From assembly GCF_001598915.1 (NCBI RefSeq), contig NZ_BDAP01000002.1:744001-808000 (forward strand): DNA of 64,000 bases, read 5' to 3'. The notes under the pieces were generated by a model, which searched no databases, had not been told where the DNA came from, and saw nothing but the letters and a program-made list of their open reading frames with translations. Source of the DNA: Williamsia muralis NBRC 105860. GTDB taxonomy: Bacteria; Actinomycetota; Actinomycetes; Mycobacteriales; Mycobacteriaceae. Made by a program: the position numbers and the translations under genes. Below, piece by piece: positions 8,855 through 17,262 of this stretch; the first letter of the stretch is position 1; every line of letters begins with the position of its first letter.

Positions 8855-9945
8855 GCGTCGACGCGCAGAACCAGGACAAGCAGGCGCTTCCTGGAGATGT
8901 CGACTTCGGACGTAAGGTCGCCGTGCTGCGCGTGCGGGGTGGCGCGCTGTCGGGGCGGATAGACGTTCGCGCCGTGGCCGTGATCGTGATGCTGGTGGCC
9001 GCTTCGCTGGTGGTTGCGGTCTTTGCGCTCGGCACCGGGGACTACCCGGTGTCCCCGGACCGGGTGGTTCAGGCGATCTTCGGTAATGGGTCCCGGATCG
9101 AAGAACTCGTGGTGATGGAATGGCGGATGCCGAGGGTGCTGCTGGCCCTGATCCTCGGGGCCGCACTGGGCGTCAGCGGGGCGGTGTTCCAGTCGATCAC
9201 CCGAAATCCGCTGGGCAGCCCCGACATCATCGGCTTCAACACGGGCGCCTATACGGGCGCACTGGTGGTCCTGCTGATCATCGGTGGCGGCGGCTATTAC
9301 GACACCGCGGCGGGCGCACTGGTCGGAGGCATGGTCACCGCGCTCCTGGTGTACCTGCTGGCCTTCAAGCGTGGTGTCCAGGGATTTCGGCTCATCATCG
9401 TGGGAATCGCCATCAGCGCGGTCCTGTCGTCGGTGAACGCCTGGCTGATCCTGCGAGCAGACCTCGAGGATGCGATGTCCGCGGCGGTGTGGGGTGCCGG
9501 ATCGCTCAACGGACTGGGTTGGACGCAGGCCCGCCCTGCCCTCATCCTGTTGGCGGTCCTCACCCCGCTGCTGGTTCTGGCGTCCTACCGGATGCCGATG
9601 CTCGATCTGGGCGATGACGCCGCCAAGGCGTTGGGCATCCGCGCAGAACCGACGCGATTGGTGCTGATCGTCCTCGGTGTCGCACTCACAGCCGTTGCGA
9701 CCGCAGCTGCGGGTCCCATCGCCTTCGTGTCGCTGGCCGCACCACAGTTGGCCCGGAGGCTGACCCGCACGCCGGGCGTGGCCATGCTCCCGGCGGCGGT
9801 CATGGGCGCATTGCTATTGGTGGCCAGTGACCTCATCGCCCAGCGCGCCTTCACACCCACCCAGCTTCCGGTGGGAGTTGTCACGGTGTCGGTGGGTGGC
9901 CTCTACCTGGTGTGGCTGCTCGCCCGAGAGGCGCGCCGCCAATGA
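8851..9945 (+). CDS. Fe-siderophore ABC transporter permease (FecCD family), second subunit
   Basis: 364 residues, a paralogue of the upstream permease. It has RMPRVLLALILGAALGVSG, then SITRNPLGSPDIIGFNTG, and AGPIAFVSLAAPQLARR near the C-terminus. The start overlaps the stop of the first permease by 4 bp. The pair is expected to form a heterodimeric channel (FepD/FepG-like) served by the ATPase encoded downstream. Regulation is presumably shared through the iron box before the first gene. Confidence 0.93.
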   Translation: MSVDAQNQDKQALPGDVDFGRKVAVLRVRGGALSGRIDVRAVAVIVMLVAASLVVAVFALGTGDYPVSPDRVVQAIFGNGSRIEELVVMEWRMPRVLLALILGAALGVSGAVFQSITRNPLGSPDIIGFNTGAYTGALVVLLIIGGGGYYDTAAGALVGGMVTALLVYLLAFKRGVQGFRLIIVGIAISAVLSSVNAWLILRADLEDAMSAAVWGAGSLNGLGWTQARPALILLAVLTPLLVLASYRMPMLDLGDDAAKALGIRAEPTRLVLIVLGVALTAVATAAAGPIAFVSLAAPQLARRLTRTPGVAMLPAAVMGALLLVASDLIAQRAFTPTQLPVGVVTVSVGGLYLVWLLAREARRQ

Positions 9946-9984
9946 CCCAACAATCTCGAGACGTCCGATGACGAGGTGCGAACA

Positions 9985-10830
9985 GTGGACATGAGCAAAT
10001 TCGCGGACCAAGAAGTACCGTCCGCGACGCGTGGCGGCGACGGGGTGCACACCCGGTTGCAGGCTCAGGACGTCACCATCGGCTACGACAAGCGGGTGAT
10101 CAGCGAGTCGTTGAGCGTCGACATCCCAGACGGTGCCTTCACCGTGATCGTCGGACCCAACGCCTGCGGCAAATCGACTCTGCTGCGTGCGCTTTCGCGA
10201 CTTCTGGCCCCCAACAAGGGCTCGGTGCTGCTGGACGGTAAGGCGATCAGTTCGTATCCGGCAAAAGAGGTGGCGCGCAGGCTCGGTCTCCTGCCGCAGT
10301 CATCCATCGCACCCGACGGCATCAGGGTCGCCGACCTCGTCGCCCGTGGACGTTATCCCCACCAGAAGTTGATCCGGCAGTGGTCGGCCGACGACGAATC
10401 CGCCGTGATCGAGGCGATGACGGCGACCGGCGTGACCGAGCTGTCGGGGCGACTGGTCGATGAACTCTCCGGCGGGCAGCGTCAAAGGGTTTGGGTGGCA
10501 ATGGTGTTGGCGCAGCAGACTCCGCTGATGTTGCTCGACGAGCCGACCACGTTCCTGGACATCGCCTACCAGATCGACCTGCTCGAGTTGTGTGCCGAGC
10601 TCAACAAGACGGGCGGTCGAACGCTTGTCGCGGTGTTGCACGACCTCAACCATGCGTGCCGCTACGCCGACCACATCATCGCCATGAAGGCCGGTGCCAT
10701 AGTGGCGGAGGGCCGGCCGGCCGACATCATCACGGCCGATCTTGTCCGCGATGTGTTCGGTCTCCCTTGCCGGATCATCGACGACCCGGAATCGCATACA
10801 CCCCTTGTGATCCCGCTCGTCAGACGTTAG
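9985..10830 (+). CDS. Fe-siderophore ABC transporter ATP-binding protein (FecE/FepC-like)
   Basis: About 281 residues with the complete ABC ATPase set: Walker A GPNACGKST, Q-loop LLPQSS, signature LSGGQRQR, Walker B LMLLDEPTTFLD and the switch histidine in VLHDLNHA. It energises the two permeases upstream. The start is ambiguous: GTG 9985 is favoured by GAGG at 9973-9976, while ATG 9991 and GTG 9976 are in frame. It is the last gene of the importer operon and converges on the binding-protein gene. Confidence 0.93.
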   Translation: MDMSKFADQEVPSATRGGDGVHTRLQAQDVTIGYDKRVISESLSVDIPDGAFTVIVGPNACGKSTLLRALSRLLAPNKGSVLLDGKAISSYPAKEVARRLGLLPQSSIAPDGIRVADLVARGRYPHQKLIRQWSADDESAVIEAMTATGVTELSGRLVDELSGGQRQRVWVAMVLAQQTPLMLLDEPTTFLDIAYQIDLLELCAELNKTGGRTLVAVLHDLNHACRYADHIIAMKAGAIVAEGRPADIITADLVRDVFGLPCRIIDDPESHTPLVIPLVRR

Positions 10831-10861
10831 CTGCCGCAGGAACGGGCGGCCGAGCGGTGCG

Positions 10862-11842
10862 TCACTGCACGCGCTCGGCGATCAGGGGCACCACCGTGTC
10901 GAGCGCGTACTGGATCGACAGCACCGAGTTCGTCGAGTAGGCCCGCGAGATCGTGAGGTCGTCGAAGACGAGGTAGCGGCCGGCGGCGACGGCGGGCACC
11001 GACTTGAACAGCGGGTCGCCTTCCACCTCGGCGGCTGTGCGCTGGATCGGGAAGACCACCACCATGTCGGCGTCGAGCAACCGCAGGTTCTCGTCCGCGA
11101 TGGGGACCGAGAATCCCTTGGCGTCGGCGGGATCGATGGCGGGATTGGGTGAGAAGCCCAGTTTGACAAGGAATTCGACCCGCTCGGTATCGGGGGAGTA
11201 TGCGCCCCACCCCGTCCCGGAACGCGCTGCCACCGTGACCGTCTTGCCGCGGAACTCGGGGTTCTGCGCAGCAACCTCGGTGAACCGGCCATTGAGCTGC
11301 TCGACCAGTTCGGTCCCTTTCTCCGGGACGCCCAGTGCTTGCGACACCATCGTCACCTGTTGTTCGAGGGTGGTCTTGTAGCTGTCGGCACCTGCAGGCA
11401 ACGCGACGGTCGGGGCGATCTCGGCCAACGTGTCGTATCTCTTCTGGTCTCCCGAGCTCTTGGTGTCGAGGATCAGATCCGGTTCGAGTGCGAGGATCTG
11501 CTCGAAGGACGGCTCCCGGGTTCCGATGATCTCGGGCGGGTTGTCGTAGAGTCCCTCGGCCCATGGGCCCACACCCTCGCCGCCGAAGTCGAGCCAGTCG
11601 CTTGCTCCCACCGGTTGAACGCCGAGGGCGAGCGCGGTCTCGGCGTCGCCCCATCCGAGAGCGACCACCCGGGTCGGCGGCTTCTCGATCGTCACCGGGC
11701 CGAACTTGGTGGCCACGGTGACCGGGTACGCGCCGGCCGACGTACCGGATGTCGGGGATTGCTCCTGATCGCTCTCGTCGGAACAGGCGGCCACGAACAG
11801 AAGGGCAAGAATGCTGAACACAGCTAGGACTCGGCGGAACAT
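10862..11842 (-). CDS. Iron-siderophore-binding lipoprotein (periplasmic-binding-protein type, FecB/FepB-like)
   Basis: 326 residues. The N-terminus is a lipoprotein signal ending in the lipobox FVAAC, giving a lipid-anchored binding protein outside the membrane. The body shows the class III binding-protein pattern for siderophores (RVVALGWGDAETALALGVQPVG near the start, LEPDLILDTKSSGDQKRYDTL in the first lobe, AVAAGRYLVFDD near the end). It should deliver ferric siderophore to the FecCD permeases encoded convergently. An IdeR-type box lies 5-23 bp before the ATG, so the transcript probably has a very short leader. Confidence 0.92.
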   Translation of the reverse strand: MFRRVLAVFSILALLFVAACSDESDQEQSPTSGTSAGAYPVTVATKFGPVTIEKPPTRVVALGWGDAETALALGVQPVGASDWLDFGGEGVGPWAEGLYDNPPEIIGTREPSFEQILALEPDLILDTKSSGDQKRYDTLAEIAPTVALPAGADSYKTTLEQQVTMVSQALGVPEKGTELVEQLNGRFTEVAAQNPEFRGKTVTVAARSGTGWGAYSPDTERVEFLVKLGFSPNPAIDPADAKGFSVPIADENLRLLDADMVVVFPIQRTAAEVEGDPLFKSVPAVAAGRYLVFDDLTISRAYSTNSVLSIQYALDTVVPLIAERVQ

Positions 11843-11846
11843 GGGA

Positions 11847-11865
11847 TGAGGCTAGCCTATGCTTA
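11847..11865 (-). promoter_or_regulatory. IdeR/DtxR-type iron box before the binding-lipoprotein gene
   Basis: TGAGGCTAGCCTATGCTTA matches the IdeR consensus at 14 of 19 positions (core AGGCTAGCCTA). A further half-site-like CTTAGCGAGGCTCAG follows, which could allow a second dimer. The site nearly touches the start codon at 11842. Confidence 0.7.
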
Positions 11866-11934
11866 GCGAGGCTCAGCAACGGGCCGAGCGCTTGGTCGAG
11901 AGTCCGTCCGGCGCGGCCTTTGGCAAACACTTGA

Positions 11935-11952
11935 ACCGAGCAAGCGCTCGGT
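11935..11952 (+). promoter_or_regulatory. Inverted repeat, TetR-type operator candidate
   Basis: ACCGAGC-AAGC-GCTCGGT is a perfect 7-bp inverted repeat with a 4-bp spacer, 14 bp before the SDR start. A related element with core CCGAGCGCTTGG lies at 11884-11895. Such elements resemble TetR-family operators of fatty-acid genes in actinobacteria (inference); no regulator is adjacent. Confidence 0.45.
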
Positions 11953-11966
11953 CGTAGGCTGCGTCC

Positions 11967-12743
11967 GTGGATATCAATGGAGCAAGTGCAGTAGTTACCG
12001 GTGGCGCATCGGGGATCGGCGCCGCAGTCGCGCGCCAGCTCGCCGGACTGGGAGCCAAGGTTGTCATCGCCGACCTTCAGGCAGACAAGGGTGAGGCCCT
12101 CGCCAAGGAGATCGACGGGGTGTTCGTCAGCGTCGACGTGACCAAGACCGAGCAGATCGAGGCCGCCGTGAACAAGGCGACCGAGCTGGGACCGCTTCGG
12201 GCACTGGTGAACTCGGCGGGCATCGGCTCGGCGCAGCGCACCATCGGGCGCGACGGCGAGTTCTCGTCGGCCCACGACCTGGACGCATTCCGAAAGGTCA
12301 TCAACATCAACCTGATCGGCAGCTTCGACGCAACTCGCCTGGCGGCGACCGCGATGAGTCGCAATGAGGCCACCGAAACCGGTGACAAGGGCGCGATCGT
12401 GTCGATGGCCAGCGTTGCGGCGTTCGACGGCCAGATCGGCCAGGCCGCGTACTCGGCATCCAAGGGCGGCATCGTGAGCCTGACCCTCACCGTGGCACGT
12501 GACCTCGCCGCTGCCGGCATCAGGAACAACACCGTTGCCCCCGGGCTCATCGAGACCCCGATCTACGGAACGGGTCCCGAATCGGAGGCGTTCAAGGCCA
12601 AGCTGGGAGAGAACGTCCTGTTCCCGAAGCGGCTCGGTAGCCCGGACGAACTGGCGTCCATGGTGATCGAACTGATCACCAACTCCTACATGAACGGAGA
12701 GGTCATCCGCGTCGACGGCGGCATCCGGATGCCACCGAAGTAG
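11967..12743 (+). CDS. Short-chain dehydrogenase, 3-hydroxyacyl-CoA dehydrogenase type (HSD10-like)
   Basis: 258 residues, classical SDR. It has the nucleotide loop TGGASGIGAAVA (~10-21), NSAGIG, serine in VSMASVAA, catalytic YSASKGG and PG after the active site. The N-terminal MDINGASAVVTGG and the short loop NLIGSF resemble type-2 3-hydroxyacyl-CoA dehydrogenases (NAD-dependent oxidation of beta-hydroxyacyl-CoA or hydroxysteroid substrates), but substrate assignment is an inference. It starts with GTG. A TetR-type inverted repeat precedes it and a strong hairpin follows it. Nearby CitE-like lyase and FadE5 genes fit lipid breakdown. Confidence 0.85.
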   Translation: MDINGASAVVTGGASGIGAAVARQLAGLGAKVVIADLQADKGEALAKEIDGVFVSVDVTKTEQIEAAVNKATELGPLRALVNSAGIGSAQRTIGRDGEFSSAHDLDAFRKVININLIGSFDATRLAATAMSRNEATETGDKGAIVSMASVAAFDGQIGQAAYSASKGGIVSLTLTVARDLAAAGIRNNTVAPGLIETPIYGTGPESEAFKAKLGENVLFPKRLGSPDELASMVIELITNSYMNGEVIRVDGGIRMPPK

Positions 12744-12763
12744 CTCGTCCCCTAGAGATCGGT

Positions 12764-12830
12764 CAACATCGTCCCCCTGGACGGCCATCGAGGGAATTAC
12801 TCCCTCGGTGCGCTGTCAGGGGGACGTTTT
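12764..12830 (+). terminator. Nested hairpin repeat, copy A; terminator-like
   Basis: An outer 10-bp perfect stem (CGTCCCCCTG with CAGGGGGACG) encloses an inner hairpin (CGAGGGA-ATTAC-TCCCTCG). TTTT follows at 12827-12830, so it can terminate the SDR transcript. Nearly the same sequence occurs at 47872-47942, with 26 of the first 31 bases identical, so it is a repeated element and not only a terminator. Confidence 0.65.
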
Positions 12831-12837
12831 CTGTGTG

Positions 12838-13662
12838 TCAGCTGGTGTATTCGGCGGCGAGTCGCGCGATCTTCTCGGCCCGCTTGAGGCGGGGCGGATC
12901 GCTGCCGTCGCGAACCACCCGGCCGCGGGCCTCGAACTCCGACAGGAAGTCGGTGGCCCAGGCGGTGTCTTCCGAGCTGGGGCTGGCGACGCGGTTGATG
13001 ACCGCCGGCTGCGAGGCGTTGAGGCACAGTTTTCCGGTGAGTCCGAACGCGACCGATGTCGCTGTCTTCGCCTCCAGGACGGCCACGTCGTCGGTGACCG
13101 CCGGACCGTCGATGGGGCCTGGCAATTCGGCGACCCGGCTGGCCACCACCAGCCGCGACCGCGGGTACGCCATCACGGCGTCCTCTGCAGCGGTCCCGGT
13201 GTCGTGGCGATAGTCGCCGCTGCCGAATGCAAGGCGCAGGACGCCGCGGGCGCGGGCGATCTCGACGGCGTTCTCCACCCCGATCGCCGACTCGATGAGT
13301 GCGATGACAGGGGTGTGGCCGCCGAGGCGGTCGAATGTCTCGCTCACCTGCGCGGCAGTTTCGGCCTTGGCCAGCATCACACCGGCCAGACCTGGTGCTC
13401 CGCGTAGCCGGTCGATGTCGTCGGACCAGAACCGCGTGGTCCTGTCGTTGATCCGTACCCAGGCCGTGGCGGTGTCGAGCCAGGTACACACCCGTTCGCG
13501 CGCGGCGCCCTTCCCGCGTGGGTCGACGGCGTCTTCGAGATCGAGGATCACCTGGTCGGCGTCCGATCTGGCGGCGGCATCGAAGTCACCCTGGGCGGCG
13601 TTGACCAACATCCACGAGCGGGAGAGTTCGGGAGTGACGGATCGGGCGATCGTAGAGGGCAT
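12838..13662 (-). CDS. CitE-like CoA-ester lyase (HpcH/HpaI aldolase/citrate lyase family)
   Basis: 274 residues from ATG 13662. The family core VILDLEDAVDPRGK (acid residues that bind Mg2+), VMLAKAETAAQV, IALIESAIGVENA and LAFGSGDYRHD are present. Stand-alone CitE homologues cleave or hydrolyse CoA esters such as malyl- or citramalyl-CoA; the exact substrate is not shown by the sequence. The frame stays open upstream of 13662 but runs into a repeat region, so the shorter start is preferred. It is convergent with the SDR gene across hairpin repeat A. Confidence 0.85.
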   Translation of the reverse strand: MPSTIARSVTPELSRSWMLVNAAQGDFDAAARSDADQVILDLEDAVDPRGKGAARERVCTWLDTATAWVRINDRTTRFWSDDIDRLRGAPGLAGVMLAKAETAAQVSETFDRLGGHTPVIALIESAIGVENAVEIARARGVLRLAFGSGDYRHDTGTAAEDAVMAYPRSRLVVASRVAELPGPIDGPAVTDDVAVLEAKTATSVAFGLTGKLCLNASQPAVINRVASPSSEDTAWATDFLSEFEARGRVVRDGSDPPRLKRAEKIARLAAEYTS

Positions 13663-13727
13663 GCCCCTAGTGTGCGACCAGTCGCAGAAGTGGGCGCCCT
13701 TTGAGTTCATTACGTTCACCCCGTGAG

Positions 13728-13812
13728 TGGGCCGCGTGCGATGCAGGAAGGAGCGAGGGAGCGGTGAGCGAAGGGATGGGCCGCGTGCGATGCAGGGAGA
13801 AGCGAGGGAGCG
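13728..13812. repeat. Two 36-bp direct repeats, 49-bp period
   Basis: The 36-bp units at 13728-13763 and 13777-13812 begin TGGGCCGCGTGCGATGCAGG and end GCGAGGGAGCG; two positions differ. They lie in the 261-bp gap between the CitE-like and FadE5 genes. The gap otherwise holds only the terminator at 13871-13911. Confidence 0.75.
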
Positions 13813-13870
13813 CAGCGACTGAGTGACGACCGAAGAGCGCGCAATAAGGCCCATCCCGTAGCGAACAATC

Positions 13871-13911
13871 AAAAGAGTGGGCCGCCCCCTGACGGTGCGG
13901 CCCACTCTTTT
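13871..13911 (-). terminator. Strong bidirectional terminator after fadE5
   Basis: A perfect 15-bp stem (AAAAGAGTGGGCCGC with GCGGCCCACTCTTTT) and an 11-base loop. It ends in T runs on both strands, 13 bp after the fadE5 stop. Confidence 0.85.
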
Positions 13912-13923
13912 CAACGCTTCGGA

Positions 13924-15756
13924 CTAGAAGGAGGCTTCGTCGAGCTCCATCACGTCGTTGTCGATGTTCTCGATGATGCCGCGTGCGGCGGTCAGTTCGG
14001 GCAGGACGTTCTTGGCGAAGAAGCTGGCGACGCCGATCTTGCCGTTGTAGAACGCGGTGTCTGCTTCGGATGCACCGTTGTCGAGTGCGGCGAGGGCGAC
14101 TTCGGCCTGGCGCAGCAGCAGCCAGCCGATCATGAGGTCACCGACGGCCATGAGGAAGCGAACGCTGCCCAGTCCGACCTTGTACAGCTCGGTCGGCTGT
14201 TCCTGGGCTCCCATGAGGAAGCCGGTGAGGGTGGCGGCCATGCTCTGGACGTCGTCGAGTGCGGTCTTGAGCAGAGCGCGCTCGGCCTTGAGCCGGCCGT
14301 TACCGGCTTCGGACTCGATGAACGAGCTGATCTGTCCGGCGACGTGGGCCAGTGCCTGGCCTTTGTCGCGGATGATCTTGCGGAAGAAGAAGTCCTGCGC
14401 CTGGATGGCGGTGGTGCCTTCGTAGAGCGAGTCGATCTTCGCGTCGCGGATGTACTGCTCGATCGGGTAGTCCTGCAGGAAGCCGGAGCCACCGAGGGTC
14501 TGCAGCGATCCGATGAGCTGCTCGGATGCCTTCTCGGAGCCGACACCCTTGACGATCGGCAGCAGGAGGTCGTTGACGCGGAATGCCATCTCTTTGTCGG
14601 CACCCGAAACGAGCTGTGCGGCAACCACATCCTGGTGCGATGCGGTGTAGAGGTACACCGCGCGCAGGCCTTCGGAGTAGGCCTTCTGCAGCATCAGCGA
14701 TCGGCGAACATCCGGGTGGTGCGTGATGGCCACGCGCGGTGCTGCCTTGTCGGTCATCTGGGTCATGTCGGCGCCCTGGATACGCTCCTTGGCGTATTCG
14801 AGTGCGTTCAGGTAACCGGTGGACAGAGTCGCGATTGCCTTGGTGCCGACCATCATTCGTGCGTGCTCGATGACGTCGAACATCTGCGCGATGCCGTCGT
14901 GCACCTCGCCGACGAGCCAGCCCTTGGCGGGGACGCCGTGCTGACCGAAGGTGAGTTCACAGGTGGCCGATACCTTGAGACCCATCTTGTGCTCGACGTT
15001 GGTGACGTAGACGCCATTGCGTTCGCCCAGTTCGCCGGTCTCGTGATCGAAGTGGAACTTGGGCACGAAGAACAGTGAGAGTCCCTTGGTACCGGGCCGT
15101 GCGCCTTCGGGGCGGGCCAGCACCAGGTGGATGATGTTCTCGGTCATGTCCTGGTCGGCGGAGGTGATGAAGCGCTTCACGCCGTCGATGTGCCAGGTGC
15201 CGTCGTCCTGCTTGACGGCCTTGGTGCGGGCGGCGCCGACATCGGAACCGGCGTCGGGCTCGGTCAGCACCATGGTGGCGCCCCAGCCGCGCTCGGAGCT
15301 GATGGCAGCCCACTTCTTCTGCTCTTCGGTGCCGTTGTTGTAGAAGATGTTGGAGAAGCCGGCACCGGCGGCGTACATGAACGTGGCCGGGTTGGCGCCG
15401 AGGATCAGTTCGCCGATGGCCCAGTACAGCGACCGCGGGGTCGGCAGGCCGCCGAGTTCTTCGTCGATGCCGAGCTTGTCCCAGCCGCCGTCGGTCAGGG
15501 CCTTGTACGACTTCTTGAAGGCCTCTGGAACGGTGACCGAGTGGGTCTCGGGATCGAAGACCGGTGGGTTGCGGTCGGACTCGGTGAACGAGTCGGCCAG
15601 CGGGCCTTGTGCGAGGTTGTTCACCTCCCGCAGCATGTCGATGGCGGTCTCGCGATCGAGATCGCCGAACTCACCACTCGCGAGGACCTCATCGAGTTTC
15701 AACATCTCGAAGAGGTTGAACTGGAGGTCGCGGAGATTGCTCTTGTAATGCCCCAT
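13924..15756 (-). CDS. fadE5: Acyl-CoA dehydrogenase, FadE5 type
   Basis: 610 residues from ATG 15756 (AAAGGATT upstream; the in-frame extension to 15825 lacks support). It matches the mycobacterial FadE5 pattern from the start ([17 protein letters not shown]) through [17 protein letters not shown] and [20 protein letters not shown] to the end MELDEASF. FadE5 is an FAD enzyme of the first beta-oxidation step that accepts a broad range of chain lengths. The C-terminal acyl-CoA dehydrogenase extension domain is present. A strong terminator follows and an inverted repeat lies ~75 bp before the start, so it is probably a single-gene unit. Confidence 0.93.
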   Translation of the reverse strand: MGHYKSNLRDLQFNLFEMLKLDEVLASGEFGDLDRETAIDMLREVNNLAQGPLADSFTESDRNPPVFDPETHSVTVPEAFKKSYKALTDGGWDKLGIDEELGGLPTPRSLYWAIGELILGANPATFMYAAGAGFSNIFYNNGTEEQKKWAAISSERGWGATMVLTEPDAGSDVGAARTKAVKQDDGTWHIDGVKRFITSADQDMTENIIHLVLARPEGARPGTKGLSLFFVPKFHFDHETGELGERNGVYVTNVEHKMGLKVSATCELTFGQHGVPAKGWLVGEVHDGIAQMFDVIEHARMMVGTKAIATLSTGYLNALEYAKERIQGADMTQMTDKAAPRVAITHHPDVRRSLMLQKAYSEGLRAVYLYTASHQDVVAAQLVSGADKEMAFRVNDLLLPIVKGVGSEKASEQLIGSLQTLGGSGFLQDYPIEQYIRDAKIDSLYEGTTAIQAQDFFFRKIIRDKGQALAHVAGQISSFIESEAGNGRLKAERALLKTALDDVQSMAATLTGFLMGAQEQPTELYKVGLGSVRFLMAVGDLMIGWLLLRQAEVALAALDNGASEADTAFYNGKIGVASFFAKNVLPELTAARGIIENIDNDVMELDEASF

Positions 15757-15830
15757 TGCAGAATCCTTTGCAATCGTAAAACTGCCGTTGAGAGTGGCGA
15801 GTGAGCGCCCATGGGCTCGTTGCACGCTAA

Positions 15831-15846
15831 GTTACTCACCAGTAAC
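15831..15846. promoter_or_regulatory. Inverted repeat upstream of fadE5, TetR-type operator candidate
   Basis: GTTACT-CACC-AGTAAC is a perfect 6-bp inverted repeat with a 4-bp spacer. It is the form typical of TetR-family fatty-acid regulators in actinobacteria (inference). It lies upstream of fadE5, where its promoter should be. Confidence 0.55.
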
Positions 15847-15928
15847 AACTCAAATATACATCCGCATACCACGACGCACAAACGCTGTGTCGAAGAGAAA
15901 AGATGATTTGCGCCACTTGCGCGGGCAA

Positions 15929-17197
15929 TCAGTGATCTGCGGTTGACCGGCGGCGGAGCAGGCGCAGCCCATAGAGCGCGGCGCCGATGGCGAGAACGCC
16001 CACCCCCGCGATCACCGAGGTGGCCGGCAGGCTGAATCCGAGCACCAGACAGCCGATCAGCCCGGCCACGGGAACAGTTTTACGCCACCACTCCCGTGGC
16101 TCCTCGAGTGTGAGAGCGCTCAGATTTGCGATGGCGTAGTAGATGAGGACGGCGAACGCGGAGAATCCGATGGCGTCGCGTACGTCGAACGTCGCGGCCA
16201 GCGACGCGACAACGATGCCGACGACCACCTCGGCGCGATGAGGGACGTGAAAGCGGGGATGGACCGCGGCGAGGGCACGGGGCAGATTGCCGTCGCGAGC
16301 CATCGCGAGCGTGGTCCGCGAGACCCCGAGGATCAAGGTGAGCAACGCGCCGAGCGCGGCCAGGGCCGCACCGATGGTGACCACGGGGACCAGGGCCGGT
16401 GCGCCCGCAGCGCGCACCACGTCCACAAGCGGGGCGTTCGAGTCGCTGAGCGCATCGGCGCCCATGACGGCCAGCGCCCCCACCGCCACGAGCGCATAGA
16501 TCACCACCACCACCGCCAGCGCGATCGTGATCGCCCTCGAGATGGTGTGGACCGGATCGCGCACCTCCTCGCCAAGGGTGGCGATGCGGGCGTAACCGGC
16601 GAACGCGAAGAACCACAAGCCCGCGGCCTCGAGGAGACCGGTCGCCGACAGACCCGATGTGGGATCGAGGCGTGCGGCGTCGACATCAGGCGAGGCCGCG
16701 ACTGCGACCACCACGGACACGAGCACAATCAGCACAACCGCAACGAGTAGCCGGATCACCCACGCCGACTTCTGGATTCCGACGTAGTTGACCGCGGTCA
16801 GTGCCAGCGTCACCGCGACCGCAACGGCGTGTGCGTGCTCGGGCCACAGATAAAAACCGGCGGTCAGTGCCATCGCCGCGCACGACGCGGTCTTACCGAC
16901 GACAAAACCCCAGCCCGCGAGGTAACCCCAGAACATGCCGAGGCGCTCACGGCCGTACACATAGGTCCCGCCCGCCGACGGGTACTTGGCAGCCAGTCGC
17001 GCCGACGAGTTCGCATTGCAGTAGGCGACAACGGCGGCGATGGCCAGCGCAATCAGCAGGCCGGATCCGGCAGCACCCGCGGTTGGGGCGAGGGTGACGA
17101 AGATACCCGCGCCGAGCATCGCGCCGAGTCCTGTGACAATCGCGTCGCCGAGTCCGAGTTCGCGACGCAATTCCGGAGATTGCGGTGTGACGGTCAT
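15929..17197 (-). CDS. APC-family amino acid permease
   Basis: 422 residues from ATG 17197, almost entirely hydrophobic with about 12 membrane segments. The N-terminal LGLGDAIVTGLGAMLGAGIF motif of the amino acid-polyamine-organocation superfamily is clear, followed by YPSAGGTYVYGRERLG. Substrate amino acid or amine cannot be read. The longer start at 17242 is less likely because it runs into the promoter region shared with the divergent alarmone synthetase gene. Confidence 0.87.
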   Translation of the reverse strand: MTVTPQSPELRRELGLGDAIVTGLGAMLGAGIFVTLAPTAGAAGSGLLIALAIAAVVAYCNANSSARLAAKYPSAGGTYVYGRERLGMFWGYLAGWGFVVGKTASCAAMALTAGFYLWPEHAHAVAVAVTLALTAVNYVGIQKSAWVIRLLVAVVLIVLVSVVVAVAASPDVDAARLDPTSGLSATGLLEAAGLWFFAFAGYARIATLGEEVRDPVHTISRAITIALAVVVVIYALVAVGALAVMGADALSDSNAPLVDVVRAAGAPALVPVVTIGAALAALGALLTLILGVSRTTLAMARDGNLPRALAAVHPRFHVPHRAEVVVGIVVASLAATFDVRDAIGFSAFAVLIYYAIANLSALTLEEPREWWRKTVPVAGLIGCLVLGFSLPATSVIAGVGVLAIGAALYGLRLLRRRSTADH

Positions 17198-17262
17198 GAT
17201 GCCGGATCCTCCCCGAGCCGCATGTGGGTCAGTATGCCGCACGGCTCAGGCACGATGGACAC

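Noticed and set aside
10827-12788. A 653-codon open frame on the minus strand through the binding-lipoprotein and SDR genes
   Set aside because: It is a shadow frame: the lipoprotein with lipobox and the SDR with full motifs read in other frames, and this one shows no family pattern.
13663-13914. Longer start for the CitE-like gene
   Set aside because: The open frame runs through the repeat region and lacks family similarity; ATG 13662 fits the family.
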